Source: an uncultured Lachnospiraceae bacterium (GTDB taxonomy: Bacteria > Bacillota > Clostridia > Lachnospirales > Lachnospiraceae). Taken from it: 64,000 nucleotides of DNA. Numbering within the stretch: the first letter of the stretch is position 1; each line of letters starts with the position of its first letter. Below the pieces are notes generated by a model. It made no database searches. It saw only the letters and a list, made by a program, of their open reading frames with translations, and was not told where the DNA came from. Of the stretch, positions 27,491 through 35,583 are shown piece after piece. The translations under genes and the position numbers were made by a program. Location: NCBI GenBank assembly GCA_902801515.1, contig CADCII010000015.1, positions 1 through 64,000 of the forward strand, read 5' to 3'.

Positions 27491-27865
27491 TTATTCCACC
27501 TCTTTCAGACTGTGTTCCACCTCTTTCAGAATCTGTTCCTCTGTGAGGCCGAGGTTCTTCAGACTTCCTATGAGAGCGCGGATGCTGTCAGCGGCAAGAT
27601 CGCTTCGTGTCCGGCTGATCAGTTCCTGATCCTCTGTGACAAACTTGCCGGTTGTCCGCACAGTTACGAGAAGTCCTTCCCGTTCCAGCTCTGCGAGTGC
27701 ACGCTGCATGGTATTGGGATTGACGCCTGCCTCCAGAGCCAGCTCGCGGACAGCAGGAAATCTGCATCCTGGCGGATATTCACCGCTGGCAATCTGTGTC
27801 CTGAGCACACGCATGATCTGCTGATAGATCGGCTCTCCACTTTTAAAATCCCATTTCATAGGCAA
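27491..27865 (-). CDS. GntR-family regulator, YtrA-type
   Basis: 124-residue repressor with an N-terminal GntR winged helix (FKSGEPIYQQIMRVLRTQI, YPPGCRFPAVRELALEAGVN, NTMQRALAELEREGLL) and only a short helical tail, as in the YtrA subfamily; no effector domain. It is the first gene of a three-gene minus-strand operon with the ABC ATPase and permease. A long inverted repeat overlaps its own promoter (27889-27952), which strongly suggests autoregulation. Confidence 0.93.
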   Translation of the reverse strand: MPMKWDFKSGEPIYQQIMRVLRTQIASGEYPPGCRFPAVRELALEAGVNPNTMQRALAELEREGLLVTVRTTGKFVTEDQELISRTRSDLAADSIRALIGSLKNLGLTEEQILKEVEHSLKEVE

Positions 27866-27888
27866 TCCATTTCCGCATCTGTATCACT

Positions 27889-27952
27889 GTGCTACTGTAT
27901 TACGTGCTTAATACAACAGTAGCACTATAATACAGCGAGCTTCTGCTGTCAA
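27889..27952 (-). promoter_or_regulatory. GntR/ABC operon promoter with palindromic operator
   Basis: On the minus strand, TTGACA (27947-27952), a 17-base spacer and TATAGT (27924-27929) form a near-consensus promoter. The perfect arms GTGCTACTGT (27889-27898) and ACAGTAGCAC (27916-27925), with inner GTATTA/TAATAC, cover the -10 and start point. This is the expected place for YtrA-type repression. Confidence 0.88.
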
Positions 27953-28000
27953 TACTTTTTTCAGGCAACCTGTTTTTTCGGGCAGGACATATATTCAGAA

Positions 28001-28029
28001 GTGTTGTGTATACAGATTTGTGGTATGAT
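28001..28029 (+). promoter_or_regulatory. Probable promoter for the small membrane protein
   Basis: GTGTTG, a 17-base spacer and TATGAT (28024-28029) lie about 50 bases before the start at 28080. Confidence 0.5.
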
Positions 28030-28079
28030 CTTCATTGACGAATCGGTGGCAGACTTGAATATAAGGAGGCATAAAGCTG

Positions 28080-28343
28080 GTGGATATAATACTGGAAATT
28101 ATATTTAATCTGATCATAGACGGCTATAACGAAGCTGCTTCTGACAGAAAAATCCCATTGGCCGTGCGAGTGATTGTGGCAATTCTGCTGATCGCTGTTT
28201 ACGGAGGGCTGACCGGATTCTGTCTTTACCAGGGAATTCACGACAAGAGCATGCTTGCTCTGGTGATCGGGGTCTTGATCCTGCTCACCGGCGTGTCAGT
28301 AATAATTCAGTTTTATAAAAAGTATAAGCAGCGGAAAGGCTGA
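28080..28343 (+). CDS. Small two-helix membrane protein
   Basis: 87 residues from GTG 28080, with AGGAGG at 28064-28069. Two hydrophobic helices (about 27-49 and 55-76) are followed by a basic tail KKYKQRKG. No family recognised. The next gene starts 19 bases later in the same direction. Confidence 0.7.
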   Translation: MDIILEIIFNLIIDGYNEAASDRKIPLAVRVIVAILLIAVYGGLTGFCLYQGIHDKSMLALVIGVLILLTGVSVIIQFYKKYKQRKG

Positions 28344-28362
28344 CAGAGGAGGAGAGCATACT

Positions 28363-28731
28363 ATGACAAATAAAGAAATCGTATCTGAGTTTATTGACAA
28401 GGTGTTCAATGCCTGGGATCTGACGGAATGTGACCGTTTCATGCGGGAAGACTATATTCAGCACAGCCCGGAAGTGAAGAACGGACGGGATGGCTTTAAA
28501 GAGTTTGCGGAGCATTTCTTTGCAATGAAGCCGCATATGCATGTGTTCAAGATGGCAGAAGACGGAGATATGGTGTTCGTATTTTTCAAGTGCACGTTTG
28601 GGGGACAGGAGAATGCGGCAAAGGTCTGCGATATTTACCGTCTGGAAAACGGGAAGCTTGCAGAACACTGGGATGTACTGCAGCCGATAGATCCGGCTGA
28701 CCCGGGGGCCAGCGGGAACGGACATTTTTAA
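28363..28731 (+). CDS. SnoaL/NTF2-like protein
   Basis: 122-residue single-domain protein of the NTF2-like/SnoaL fold: an N-terminal helix MTNKEIVSEFIDKVFNAWD, then DRFMREDYIQHSPEVKNGRDG with the typical YIQH pair, then beta strands ending in LAEHWDVLQPID. Members include polyketide cyclase-like and ketosteroid isomerase-like enzymes; many are of unknown role. GGAGGAGAG precedes the ATG. Its stop codon lies inside the first hairpin of repeat R3. Confidence 0.88.
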   Translation: MTNKEIVSEFIDKVFNAWDLTECDRFMREDYIQHSPEVKNGRDGFKEFAEHFFAMKPHMHVFKMAEDGDMVFVFFKCTFGGQENAAKVCDIYRLENGKLAEHWDVLQPIDPADPGASGNGHF

Positions 28732-28846
28732 CTCAGTCGGGGAGTCCCCCGACTGAGTTAAAGCCTCCGGCGGATCGCAGCCGCGCTCAGAGGAAGGTGC
28801 TTCGCACCGAGCGCGGCGCGGTAAGAACGCCGTTGGCGTTCTTGAA
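28730..28846 (+). repeat. Three-hairpin intergenic repeat, copy R3
   Basis: HP1 is 28730-28759 (13-base arms, AACTCAGTCGGGG). The conserved linker AGCCTCCGGCGGAT follows. HP2 is 28781-28816 (CCGCGCTC with GAGCGCGG, inner GGTGC/GCACC). HP3 is 28823-28843 (AAGAACGCC, GTT loop, GGCGTTCTT). Compared with R1, HP3 differs at a paired position in a compensatory way (A-T to T-A), and HP1 and HP2 differ in sequence but keep pairing. HP1 covers the stop codon of the SnoaL-like gene. Confidence 0.8.
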
Positions 28847-28864
28847 TAGTATAACTGGAATCAG

Positions 28865-28893
28865 GGATCGCTGAAACGCAGCGATCCTTTTTT
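28865..28893 (+). terminator. Intrinsic terminator
   Basis: GGATCGCTG pairs with CAGCGATCC around a 5-base loop, followed by six T residues, just downstream of repeat R3. Confidence 0.9.
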
Positions 28894-28994
28894 GTGCCAT
28901 TACTGTGACATATGGTCTGATAAATTATGGTCATTAAAAAAAACACACAAAAAAACATAAGAAATTCTGAATAAATAAAAAAGGAGAAAACATA

Positions 28995-30767
28995 ATGAAA
29001 TTCAAAAAAGTAATCGCAATGGGGCTTGCAGCAACAATGCTCCTCAGTACAGCAGGAATGACCACATACGCAGAAGAGACAGCGATCGTCGAGGTCGCAG
29101 AAGACGGGGAAACCGTTATTGAAGAATCCGGCAGCATTGCCGATGACAGCACAGATGATATCAGCATTGATGATGTCAGTGAGGATAAGCCCGCAGCTGA
29201 TGACAACACGGAAGATGCTGAAGAGGCGGACACGATCATTGATGAAGATGAAGAAGAGCAGGAACCAGACGGAATACAGGTAGAAATCGAAGGAGCCACC
29301 GAAGAAGAGGAAGAGGAAAAATCCGCCCTGATCGAGGATACGGATGCCGATGAGAAAGAGAAGAAAGATAACGGCTTCGACGCTCCGGCACTCTTCATGA
29401 TAAAATCAAGCAAAGAGATGGTGAAGTCCACGATTATGGATGTGATCGACGAAATTGCCAAAAAGTTCCCGGCATATTCGTATGCACTGTCCGCGTTGAA
29501 AACGGTGATCGGAGAGGTGTTCGGACTGAGCGGCAAAGAAGATTCCAACAAGGACATCCTGGACAAGCTGGAAGAGGTTGATAAGCATCTGGATCGTATA
29601 GAAAACAGCCTGAAGGAGCATATGGAGAATGTCGCAGCCTTTGATTCCATCGGTGGGGAATTCCAGAAAGTGACAAACGCAAGCTCACCTCTTGAAGACA
29701 AGATCGGCGATATAAACGGTCTGTATAAGAGCGGAAAGATCAATGAAGAGGAGAAGAACAGCAGACTTGCAGCCCTGTACAACAGCTCGGAATATAATTC
29801 CCTGATGCAGGCACTCTCCGGCGCGACCAACGCTTATGGCGGAAAAACCAGCTATACGCTGGACCAGCGTTCAATCTTCGGAGCTGCTTATAATCTGCAG
29901 TGCAACAGTGTAATGTTCTCCGGGGAAGCCGTTGACTGTGTGGCTCCGTATCTGATCAGGCAGCTCTGCATCTACCTGAGGGGTTATGCGCTCATCAACA
30001 CAGTGCTTGACGCCTATGAATCGGTCAATGGAACCGAGGCAACAATGAGAACCAGAAATACTATGTTCAAGAATCTCGGTGGTGTTGTAAACGGTAAAGT
30101 TGATGAGAAAAATCCTGGCGTGTTCGGCCTTTACAGTGAGTTTTTCAATACGAACCGTTACATCTTTGTCAATAAGAGTTCAAACAAGGCAAACCATGTG
30201 AAGCTTGATAAAACGATTACGGCTCTTCTGGGTATGCCGGAAGCCAATCTTGGGAATGACGGAGCAATCTTTAATACCGAAAAGTTGAAAGCTAGTACGC
30301 CGCAAGTAATGAGTCGTTTCCCGTTAAACGCCGAACAGATGAAGAATCTTGCAGCTTATTGTGCAGCGAAGAAACTCACACTGATTGATTTTCTTCTTAA
30401 TAACGTAGGCTTCGAACTGGCAATACCGTATACGCCTGCCCTGAGCAGACTTGTTACTGAGTATGAAGTTAGTCACGGGGTGACTCCTCAGACGGTTATC
30501 TCCGGCTCAGGATCAGGTACGCTCCTGGAGTATCTGAAGAAAGGTGATACATTCGTGCCGACAGGGGCTCAGAACTACACATATGAGTCAGGGCAGTACT
30601 TTGGATATTCGTTCTGCGAACCGCCGAGATACAATTACATGCAGGCAATCAGGGCAAACAAGGTTGGTGCCGGTGACGAAAAAGTGACAGTTGCCAGCAA
30701 TCTCGACAAAAAAAGAACAGGCAAGGCTGTCAATGCAAACCTGCTGTTCTTCTACAAAGCGAAATGA
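28995..30767 (+). CDS. Secreted protein with acidic N-terminal region, unknown function
   Basis: 590 residues. The signal peptide (residues 1-26, ending TTYA-EE) is followed by about 100 strongly acidic residues. Then comes a helical region (about 135-330) with a heptad-like segment DILDKLEEVDKHLDRIENSL, and a mixed C-terminal domain. No catalytic motif, anchor or LPXTG is visible, so it is probably released or held by charge. The helical middle recalls large secreted helical-bundle proteins, but I cannot name a family. AAGGAG precedes the ATG. A bidirectional terminator follows. Confidence 0.75.
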   Translation: MKFKKVIAMGLAATMLLSTAGMTTYAEETAIVEVAEDGETVIEESGSIADDSTDDISIDDVSEDKPAADDNTEDAEEADTIIDEDEEEQEPDGIQVEIEGATEEEEEEKSALIEDTDADEKEKKDNGFDAPALFMIKSSKEMVKSTIMDVIDEIAKKFPAYSYALSALKTVIGEVFGLSGKEDSNKDILDKLEEVDKHLDRIENSLKEHMENVAAFDSIGGEFQKVTNASSPLEDKIGDINGLYKSGKINEEEKNSRLAALYNSSEYNSLMQALSGATNAYGGKTSYTLDQRSIFGAAYNLQCNSVMFSGEAVDCVAPYLIRQLCIYLRGYALINTVLDAYESVNGTEATMRTRNTMFKNLGGVVNGKVDEKNPGVFGLYSEFFNTNRYIFVNKSSNKANHVKLDKTITALLGMPEANLGNDGAIFNTEKLKASTPQVMSRFPLNAEQMKNLAAYCAAKKLTLIDFLLNNVGFELAIPYTPALSRLVTEYEVSHGVTPQTVISGSGSGTLLEYLKKGDTFVPTGAQNYTYESGQYFGYSFCEPPRYNYMQAIRANKVGAGDEKVTVASNLDKKRTGKAVNANLLFFYKAK

Positions 30768-30801
30768 TGATAAGAAAGTGAAGCCTCACTTTGAGAGCGA
30801 A

Positions 30802-30830
30802 AAAACGGACGGGAAACACCCGTCCGTTTT
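30802..30830. terminator. Bidirectional intrinsic terminator
   Basis: AAAACGGACGGG pairs perfectly with CCCGTCCGTTTT around a 5-base loop, between two convergent secreted-protein genes. Confidence 0.92.
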
Positions 30831-30866
30831 GACTTGCAAACAGTTAATGTTCTTTCTGAAATCGTG

Positions 30867-31907
30867 TCAGTTGCCGGCAAGAGGATCCTGTGTTCCATCG
30901 GGCGGCTCAACCGCATATCCGGCGTATGCCTCATCCCTCTTGGGGCAGATATGATTGCGGAATTCATTTCCTTCCGGATAATACTGTCCGCAGTAGATGC
31001 AGTATGCCTGACCCGGCGCGGAGGGATCCTGCGTTCCGTTTACGGAATCGATTGCTTCCTCGCCCCTTGCTATTGCCGCATCCCTGGCCGGACACACATG
31101 GTTCCAGAATGCATCACCTTCCGGATAGTACTTACCGCAATAGATGCAGTATGACTGACCCGGTGCAGAGGGATCCTGTGTTCCATTAGCGGAATCCAGC
31201 GCATAGTTTCCATTACCGGATGATCCTGAGTTCTTGTCTGCAGGTTTTGTTTCAGACAGGAAGGAGGAAGAAATATACGCTTTTGAATTATTGAAGTCGA
31301 TCTGGTACCAGCCGATATCGGTGCCGTTCTTCTGTACAGTGCCGGTTACGTGAACCTCTTCCCCGTAGTATTTCGTCCCGATCGACTTATCATCGATCGA
31401 GAAGCCGATACGGACATTAACATCGTCACTGGTGATGTAGTAAATCTTATCCATAGGCACGATCTCAATTGACGCAGCATCAGTCTCCGGATTGACAGCG
31501 GATTTAGTGTCAAACTTCAGGATTTTGATAGTGCCGATTGCCTTCATGACTGATTCAAGCTCTTCGGCCTTGGGGGAGCAGCCCTTTACGGCGAATACTT
31601 CATTCCTGGTAGAAACAAACGCCTGATAAACGGCAGCATAGGTATCATCTGCAACTGCTACAGCCGGCAGGTTTTCGCCATTGCTCAGATGTTCGATCGT
31701 GATCGTGTTCGTGCCGTCCGTCATCGTAAACCAGTGATTCGCATCCTGCATCACTTCCCAGTCATCAGAAGGAGCCTCGATAGAAAGAACCCCATCGGAA
31801 GTGGCGATGATTCTGGGTTTTGGAGTTGTGTCAGCCTCTTCTGCAATGGTACATACGGATGTGCCAAGTATCATACAGAGAGCCAAAGCTAAAATTCTTT
31901 TCTTCAT
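30867..31907 (-). CDS. Secreted SH3-domain protein with tandem CxxC...HxC finger repeats
   Basis: 346 residues. The signal peptide covers residues 1-22. Residues about 30-140 are a beta-rich module, and about 150-215 form a bacterial SH3-like domain (VNVRIGFSIDDKSIG, EEVHVTGTV, GWYQIDF, AYISSSFLS). Two nearly identical units of about 50 residues follow, each with GTQDPSAPGQ and then YCIYCG(K/Q)YYPEG...NH(V/I)CP. The C-x2-C-x-(Y-rich)-H-x-C spacing looks like a zinc knuckle, unusual for an exported protein. A third, truncated unit (DGTQDPLAGN) ends the protein. The DNA repeat period is about 150 bp. SH3 suggests cell-wall binding; the role of the fingers is unknown. Confidence 0.82.
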   Translation of the reverse strand: MKKRILALALCMILGTSVCTIAEEADTTPKPRIIATSDGVLSIEAPSDDWEVMQDANHWFTMTDGTNTITIEHLSNGENLPAVAVADDTYAAVYQAFVSTRNEVFAVKGCSPKAEELESVMKAIGTIKILKFDTKSAVNPETDAASIEIVPMDKIYYITSDDVNVRIGFSIDDKSIGTKYYGEEVHVTGTVQKNGTDIGWYQIDFNNSKAYISSSFLSETKPADKNSGSSGNGNYALDSANGTQDPSAPGQSYCIYCGKYYPEGDAFWNHVCPARDAAIARGEEAIDSVNGTQDPSAPGQAYCIYCGQYYPEGNEFRNHICPKRDEAYAGYAVEPPDGTQDPLAGN

Positions 31908-31964
31908 TTTCTGTTATTCTCCTCTCTTTAATTATGTATGTCCCCTTCTCCAGTTTCTATACCG

Positions 31965-31993
31965 TATAATGCTGACGGAGAAAGAAATTTCAA
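31965..31993 (-). promoter_or_regulatory. Promoter of the SH3/finger protein gene
   Basis: On the minus strand, TTGAAA (31988-31993), 17 bases and ATTATA (31965-31970) lie about 60 bases before the ATG; GAGAGGAG serves as ribosome site. Confidence 0.55.
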
Positions 31994-32098
31994 AATATAT
32001 TATAGTACAGACAAAAATTATATACAATTAGAATTAAAAGCAGAAAGTAAGGTATAATCATGAACAGGACAAATGGAAGTCAGTGAGGTGTCAGACAA

Positions 32099-33181
32099 AT
32101 GAAAAAAGTTATCGTGGGTATGTCAGGGGGCGTGGACAGCGCCGTGGCAGCTTATCTTCTCAAACAGGCCGGATATGATGTCGTGGGCGTCACACTGCGC
32201 ACCTGGGCCGGCACAGAAGGACAGGAGAGCCGCTGCTGTGAGATTGACGACGCAAGACAGACCGCCCGCGCGATCGGGATCCCTTATCACGCATTTAACT
32301 GTCTTTCCGATTTTGAGAACAAGGTTGTAACGCCCTTCGTCCAGGATTATCTTCACGGAATGACGCCGAACCCCTGTGTAGTGTGCAACAGGGAAATAAA
32401 ATGGGAACGGCTGCTTTATCATGCGGATGTGCTGCAGGCCGGCTATGTGGCGACAGGCCACTATGCTTCGGTGGTAAAGCTTGAGAACGGAAGATATACG
32501 GTCCGGAAGGCGTCTCATTTCGAGAAGGACCAGACATATATGCTTTACCGCCTGACGCAGGAGCAGCTGTCAAGAACCCTCATGCCGCTGGGAGAGTATG
32601 CCAAGTCAGACGTCCGGCAGATAGCAGAGGAAGCAGGGATCCAGGTTGCGTCAAAACCTGATTCCCAGGAGATCTGTTTTGTTTCCGATGAGAATTATGC
32701 GGATTTCATCCGCGATCATGAGAATGGAGCGGTGCCCGGGGAAGGGAACTATGTCGATGAAGAGGGCAATGTTCTTGGCAGGCACAGAGGCATCATTCAC
32801 TATACAGTCGGACAGCGCAAGGGCCTTGGAGTGGCATTCGGACATCCCATGTACATTAAGGAAATACGTGCCGACAGAAATGAGATCGTGCTCAGCGGGT
32901 ATGAAGAGACCTACTGCAAAGCGATCCTGTGCAGCGACCTGAACTTTATGAGCATTCCTGAACCGGAGACGGGTGAAGCACTTCGCTGCCAGGCCAAAGT
33001 GAGATACCGGCATTCAGGCCAGTATGCGCTGCTTGAGAAAATCGACAAAGACCGGGTCAGAATCTCTTTCGACGAACCCGTGCGGTTTGCAGCACCGGGG
33101 CAGTCCGCCGTATTCTACGATCAGGATGACTGTCTGCTGGGAGGCGGTGTCTGCTGGGAGGCGGCGTCATATCAGAAGTGA
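32099..33181 (+). CDS. mnmA: tRNA-uridine 2-sulfurtransferase
   Basis: Makes the 2-thiouridine at the wobble position of tRNA Lys, Glu and Gln. The 360-residue protein has the PP-loop SGGVDSAVAA at residues 8-17, the catalytic Cys93 in NPCVVC and the persulfide Cys193 in QEICFV, and the C-terminal beta-barrel. The length is normal. TATAAT at 32053-32058 is a probable -10; GAGGTG is the ribosome site. The stop overlaps by 10 bases the end of the convergent MATE gene. Confidence 0.97.
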   Translation: MKKVIVGMSGGVDSAVAAYLLKQAGYDVVGVTLRTWAGTEGQESRCCEIDDARQTARAIGIPYHAFNCLSDFENKVVTPFVQDYLHGMTPNPCVVCNREIKWERLLYHADVLQAGYVATGHYASVVKLENGRYTVRKASHFEKDQTYMLYRLTQEQLSRTLMPLGEYAKSDVRQIAEEAGIQVASKPDSQEICFVSDENYADFIRDHENGAVPGEGNYVDEEGNVLGRHRGIIHYTVGQRKGLGVAFGHPMYIKEIRADRNEIVLSGYEETYCKAILCSDLNFMSIPEPETGEALRCQAKVRYRHSGQYALLEKIDKDRVRISFDEPVRFAAPGQSAVFYDQDDCLLGGGVCWEAASYQK

Positions 33182-34557
33182 TCTATGTGTAGAGGGTGAT
33201 CCGTCACGCGATAGTCATTTCTTTTCTTCAGCCAGGCAAGGCAGGCAAAACACATGAATATCTGCAGCAAAGATGAGCAGGGTGTGGCAAGTCCGATGTA
33301 AAACAGGGACACAGGCCGTATCCTGCTCATAAACCATGATACGGGCACCCTGACACAGAATGCACTGATAATGCCCTGCAGCATGACAAAGCGGGTGAGC
33401 CCGAGACCATTGTAGTATCCGATGAAGACAAAGAAGATGGCGGTGAACAGGCAGTCAATCGCATAGGATTTAAGGTAATCCGTTCCTGCCAGTATGACTT
33501 CGGGATCATTTGAGAAGATACTGCAGAGCAGGTCTCCCCGGAAAAATGAGAAAACTCCGATCACTGCGCCGGCCGCAAGGGAGGCACTGATGCCATAGCG
33601 AAGAGCCAGAAGCGCACGCTTCCCCTTCCCGGCACCGATGTTCTGCGCAGAGAGGGCTGCCATTGACTGCATAAATGAACTGGGCACGAGCATGATAAAC
33701 GCGCATACTTTTTCGGCAACTCCGATGCCCGCAGACGGAACCAGTCCGAGCGAATTAACGATCGCCTGAATGATCATGAACGAAAGGCCTACGAGCAGGT
33801 CAGAGATGGCAAGAGGAAGTCCGAGAGCAGTGATCCTGCGCCAGATTCCGGTGTTAACGCAGATCATTCTACGGGAAAATGAAAACGGGAGGGGCTGTTT
33901 CCGGATAAGGACCAGGGAGATCAGGACACTGATCCCCTGGGCGGCAACGGTAGCAATCGCGGCTCCTCTGGCACCAAGACCGCACGCAGCAACCAGGAAC
34001 AGATCTCCTGCGACATTGAAGATGCAAGCGATAAGAACCGCGATCAGCGGCGTTTTTGAATCCCCGATCCCACGGAAGATGCTGCCGATCAGATTATAAG
34101 CGACAATGACAAGCACGCCGGCTCCGCAGATACGTACGTATCCGGAAGTCTGCAGGAACGCAGCTTCCGGAGCGTGCATGGCTGTAGCAATCGCATCAGG
34201 AAAACCGACCAGGATAGCTGTCAGGACCGATCCCAGAAGGATGAACAGTGTGATGCCTGCACCTATGATCCGGCCGCCATTTCTCCCGTCTCCGCTTCCG
34301 ATCTGCTGTCCAAGCAGAACCGTGATCCCCATGGCAAAGCTTGAAAGAGGACCTGTCAGCGTCATCATAATGTTGGATCCGGTGGCGACGGCAGAAACAT
34401 CCGCCGAAGTGGCAAACTGCCCGACTACCATAAGATCGACGGCGCCGTAAGTTGCCTGCAGCAGAAGCGCGAACAAAACCGGCACAGAGAACCGTATCAG
34501 TTTCGGGAGAATACTCCCGGTAGTAAAATCGTGTGCATCCTGTGCTTTAGAATTCAT
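33172..34557 (-). CDS. MATE-family multidrug efflux transporter
   Basis: About 461 residues with 12 membrane helices. The N-terminus has the MATE pattern TGSILPKLIRFSVPVLFALLLQ, VDLMVVGQF and a second half with the matching VPSSFMQSMAALSAQNIGA. I start at ATG 34557 because GGGAG lies 5 bases upstream and the preceding 17 in-frame codons coincide with a terminator hairpin. It exports drugs or organic cations by Na+ or H+ antiport. The leader carries a probable attenuator (34571-34697). Confidence 0.93.
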   Translation of the reverse strand: MNSKAQDAHDFTTGSILPKLIRFSVPVLFALLLQATYGAVDLMVVGQFATSADVSAVATGSNIMMTLTGPLSSFAMGITVLLGQQIGSGDGRNGGRIIGAGITLFILLGSVLTAILVGFPDAIATAMHAPEAAFLQTSGYVRICGAGVLVIVAYNLIGSIFRGIGDSKTPLIAVLIACIFNVAGDLFLVAACGLGARGAAIATVAAQGISVLISLVLIRKQPLPFSFSRRMICVNTGIWRRITALGLPLAISDLLVGLSFMIIQAIVNSLGLVPSAGIGVAEKVCAFIMLVPSSFMQSMAALSAQNIGAGKGKRALLALRYGISASLAAGAVIGVFSFFRGDLLCSIFSNDPEVILAGTDYLKSYAIDCLFTAIFFVFIGYYNGLGLTRFVMLQGIISAFCVRVPVSWFMSRIRPVSLFYIGLATPCSSLLQIFMCFACLAWLKKRNDYRVTDHPLHIDHF

Positions 34558-34570
34558 TTCATCTCCCAAT

Positions 34571-34697
34571 AAAAAAGACCGGACAGACTGCAGGTACAAA
34601 CCTGCCATCTTATCCAGCCGCTCATTCTTACTGTCTGAAGAACAATCAACCCTCCGATGACCGAAATCATTCTACGGGAACAAATATGTAAAGTCAA
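34571..34697 (-). promoter_or_regulatory. Promoter and attenuator-like leader of the MATE gene
   Basis: On the minus strand, TTGACT (34692-34697), 17 bases and TAGAAT (34669-34674) give transcription start near 34662 and a leader of about 105 bases. Before the gene, a hairpin built on GCAGGT-TTGT-ACCTGC (extended by AGA/TCT and CTGGA/TCCGG) is followed by TCTTTTTT (34571-34578). Upstream, GGAGGG followed by TTG and four sense codons to TAA could be a leader peptide, and GACAG can compete for pairing with CTGTC of the terminator. This arrangement suggests drug-responsive transcription attenuation. Confidence 0.65.
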
Positions 34698-34715
34698 TAG
34701 AGATTCTCAGGAGCA

Positions 34716-34758
34716 GGAAAACGCATTTTACAGATGCGGAAAAGTAATCTGGTACTCT
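34716..34758 (+). promoter_or_regulatory. Shared bipartite promoter, copy 1
   Basis: Box GGAAAACGCATTTTACAG at 34716-34733, then 20 bases from TTTACA to the -10-like TACTCT (34753-34758). It drives the secreted protein at 34807. The box overlaps nothing coding. Confidence 0.75.
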
Positions 34759-34806
34759 GACATTGGCAAATAACAATCCATGCAATGACACAACAGGAGG
34801 TAAGGC

Positions 34807-35421
34807 ATGAAAAAAAGAAACAGGAAATGGATTACTTTTGTACTGATGGCAGCGGTCTTTACATTGCTCGCAGGGATGAGTGCATTCGCAAAGACTCACA
34901 AGGAAACGAAGGGTGTTCCGTACGGGCAAAGAGAATACTTTGTATACAGCGGACCGGCATCAGGCATATCAAAGGTCAAATCTTCCAACAAGAAAGTAGC
35001 ATCAGTTACAACCCGGAAAGAAGGGGCAGGCGTTGAGGTCTGCCTGAAGCTCAAGAAGCAGGGTATGACGAATCTTTCCTACAAGGTCAAGAAAAATGGC
35101 AAAACGGTTACCTACAAGATCAAATTGTGTGTATACAAGAATCCATTCAAGACCTTAAAGGTTGGCAATGCAAACTACAAATCACAGTTTAGTGTTGGAG
35201 ATTACAGTACCCTTCTGAAAGGCAAGGGCAAGGTCAAAATCAAGTTAAAGAAAGGCTGGAAGGTCAAATCTATTAAAGTGCAGGGAGGCGGCAGCAACTG
35301 GAGAAAACTGAAAAAGGGCGAACAGGTCGATATTGAACATAAGCACAGCTTGCGGATCACCCTGAAGAATACAAAATATCGCTTCACAACAGACTACTGG
35401 ATCTGGGGTGGCGGCGTCTAA
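34807..35421 (+). CDS. Small secreted Ig-like (Big_2-type) basic protein
   Basis: 204 residues. The signal peptide is residues 1-29 (ending SAFA-KT). The mature protein is Lys-rich and carries a Big_2-like module (KVKSSNKKVASVTT, LSYKVKKNGKTVTYKIKL) followed by a second beta-rich module ending in an aromatic/Gly tail (YWIWGGG). Similar Ig-like ends occur on the large proteins at 37818-41681 and 47893-51873. AGGAGG is 7 bases from the ATG. No wall anchor; the basic charge may bind teichoic acids or the acidic proteins of this locus (inference). Confidence 0.78.
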   Translation: MKKRNRKWITFVLMAAVFTLLAGMSAFAKTHKETKGVPYGQREYFVYSGPASGISKVKSSNKKVASVTTRKEGAGVEVCLKLKKQGMTNLSYKVKKNGKTVTYKIKLCVYKNPFKTLKVGNANYKSQFSVGDYSTLLKGKGKVKIKLKKGWKVKSIKVQGGGSNWRKLKKGEQVDIEHKHSLRITLKNTKYRFTTDYWIWGGGV

Positions 35422-35426
35422 AGATG

Positions 35427-35503
35427 AAAAAGGCGCAGCGTGCCAAAGCGGCGGCTGCGCCAGATCTTTCGCATAGAGGAAAGCGGGACAGTTGAATGTA
35501 CAA
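35427..35503 (+). repeat. Duplicated intergenic segment A1
   Basis: About 77 bases closely matching 41701-41775, both immediately after a secreted-protein gene. Each holds a GGCGCAGC/GCTGCGCC hairpin (here 35432-35461) and the tract GAGGAAAGCGGGACAGT. Confidence 0.85.
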
Positions 35504-35583
35504 TAACTACTTAGACAAAATGAACAGGAACCATACTGTCAGAATTGAAATATATTAGTACATAATAGAAGGAGACTAAATAG

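Noticed and set aside
28934..29830. Ser-rich minus-strand reading frame opposite the secreted protein at 28995
   Set aside because: It is the complement of acidic codons (GAA/GAT) and has no ribosome site or known domain.
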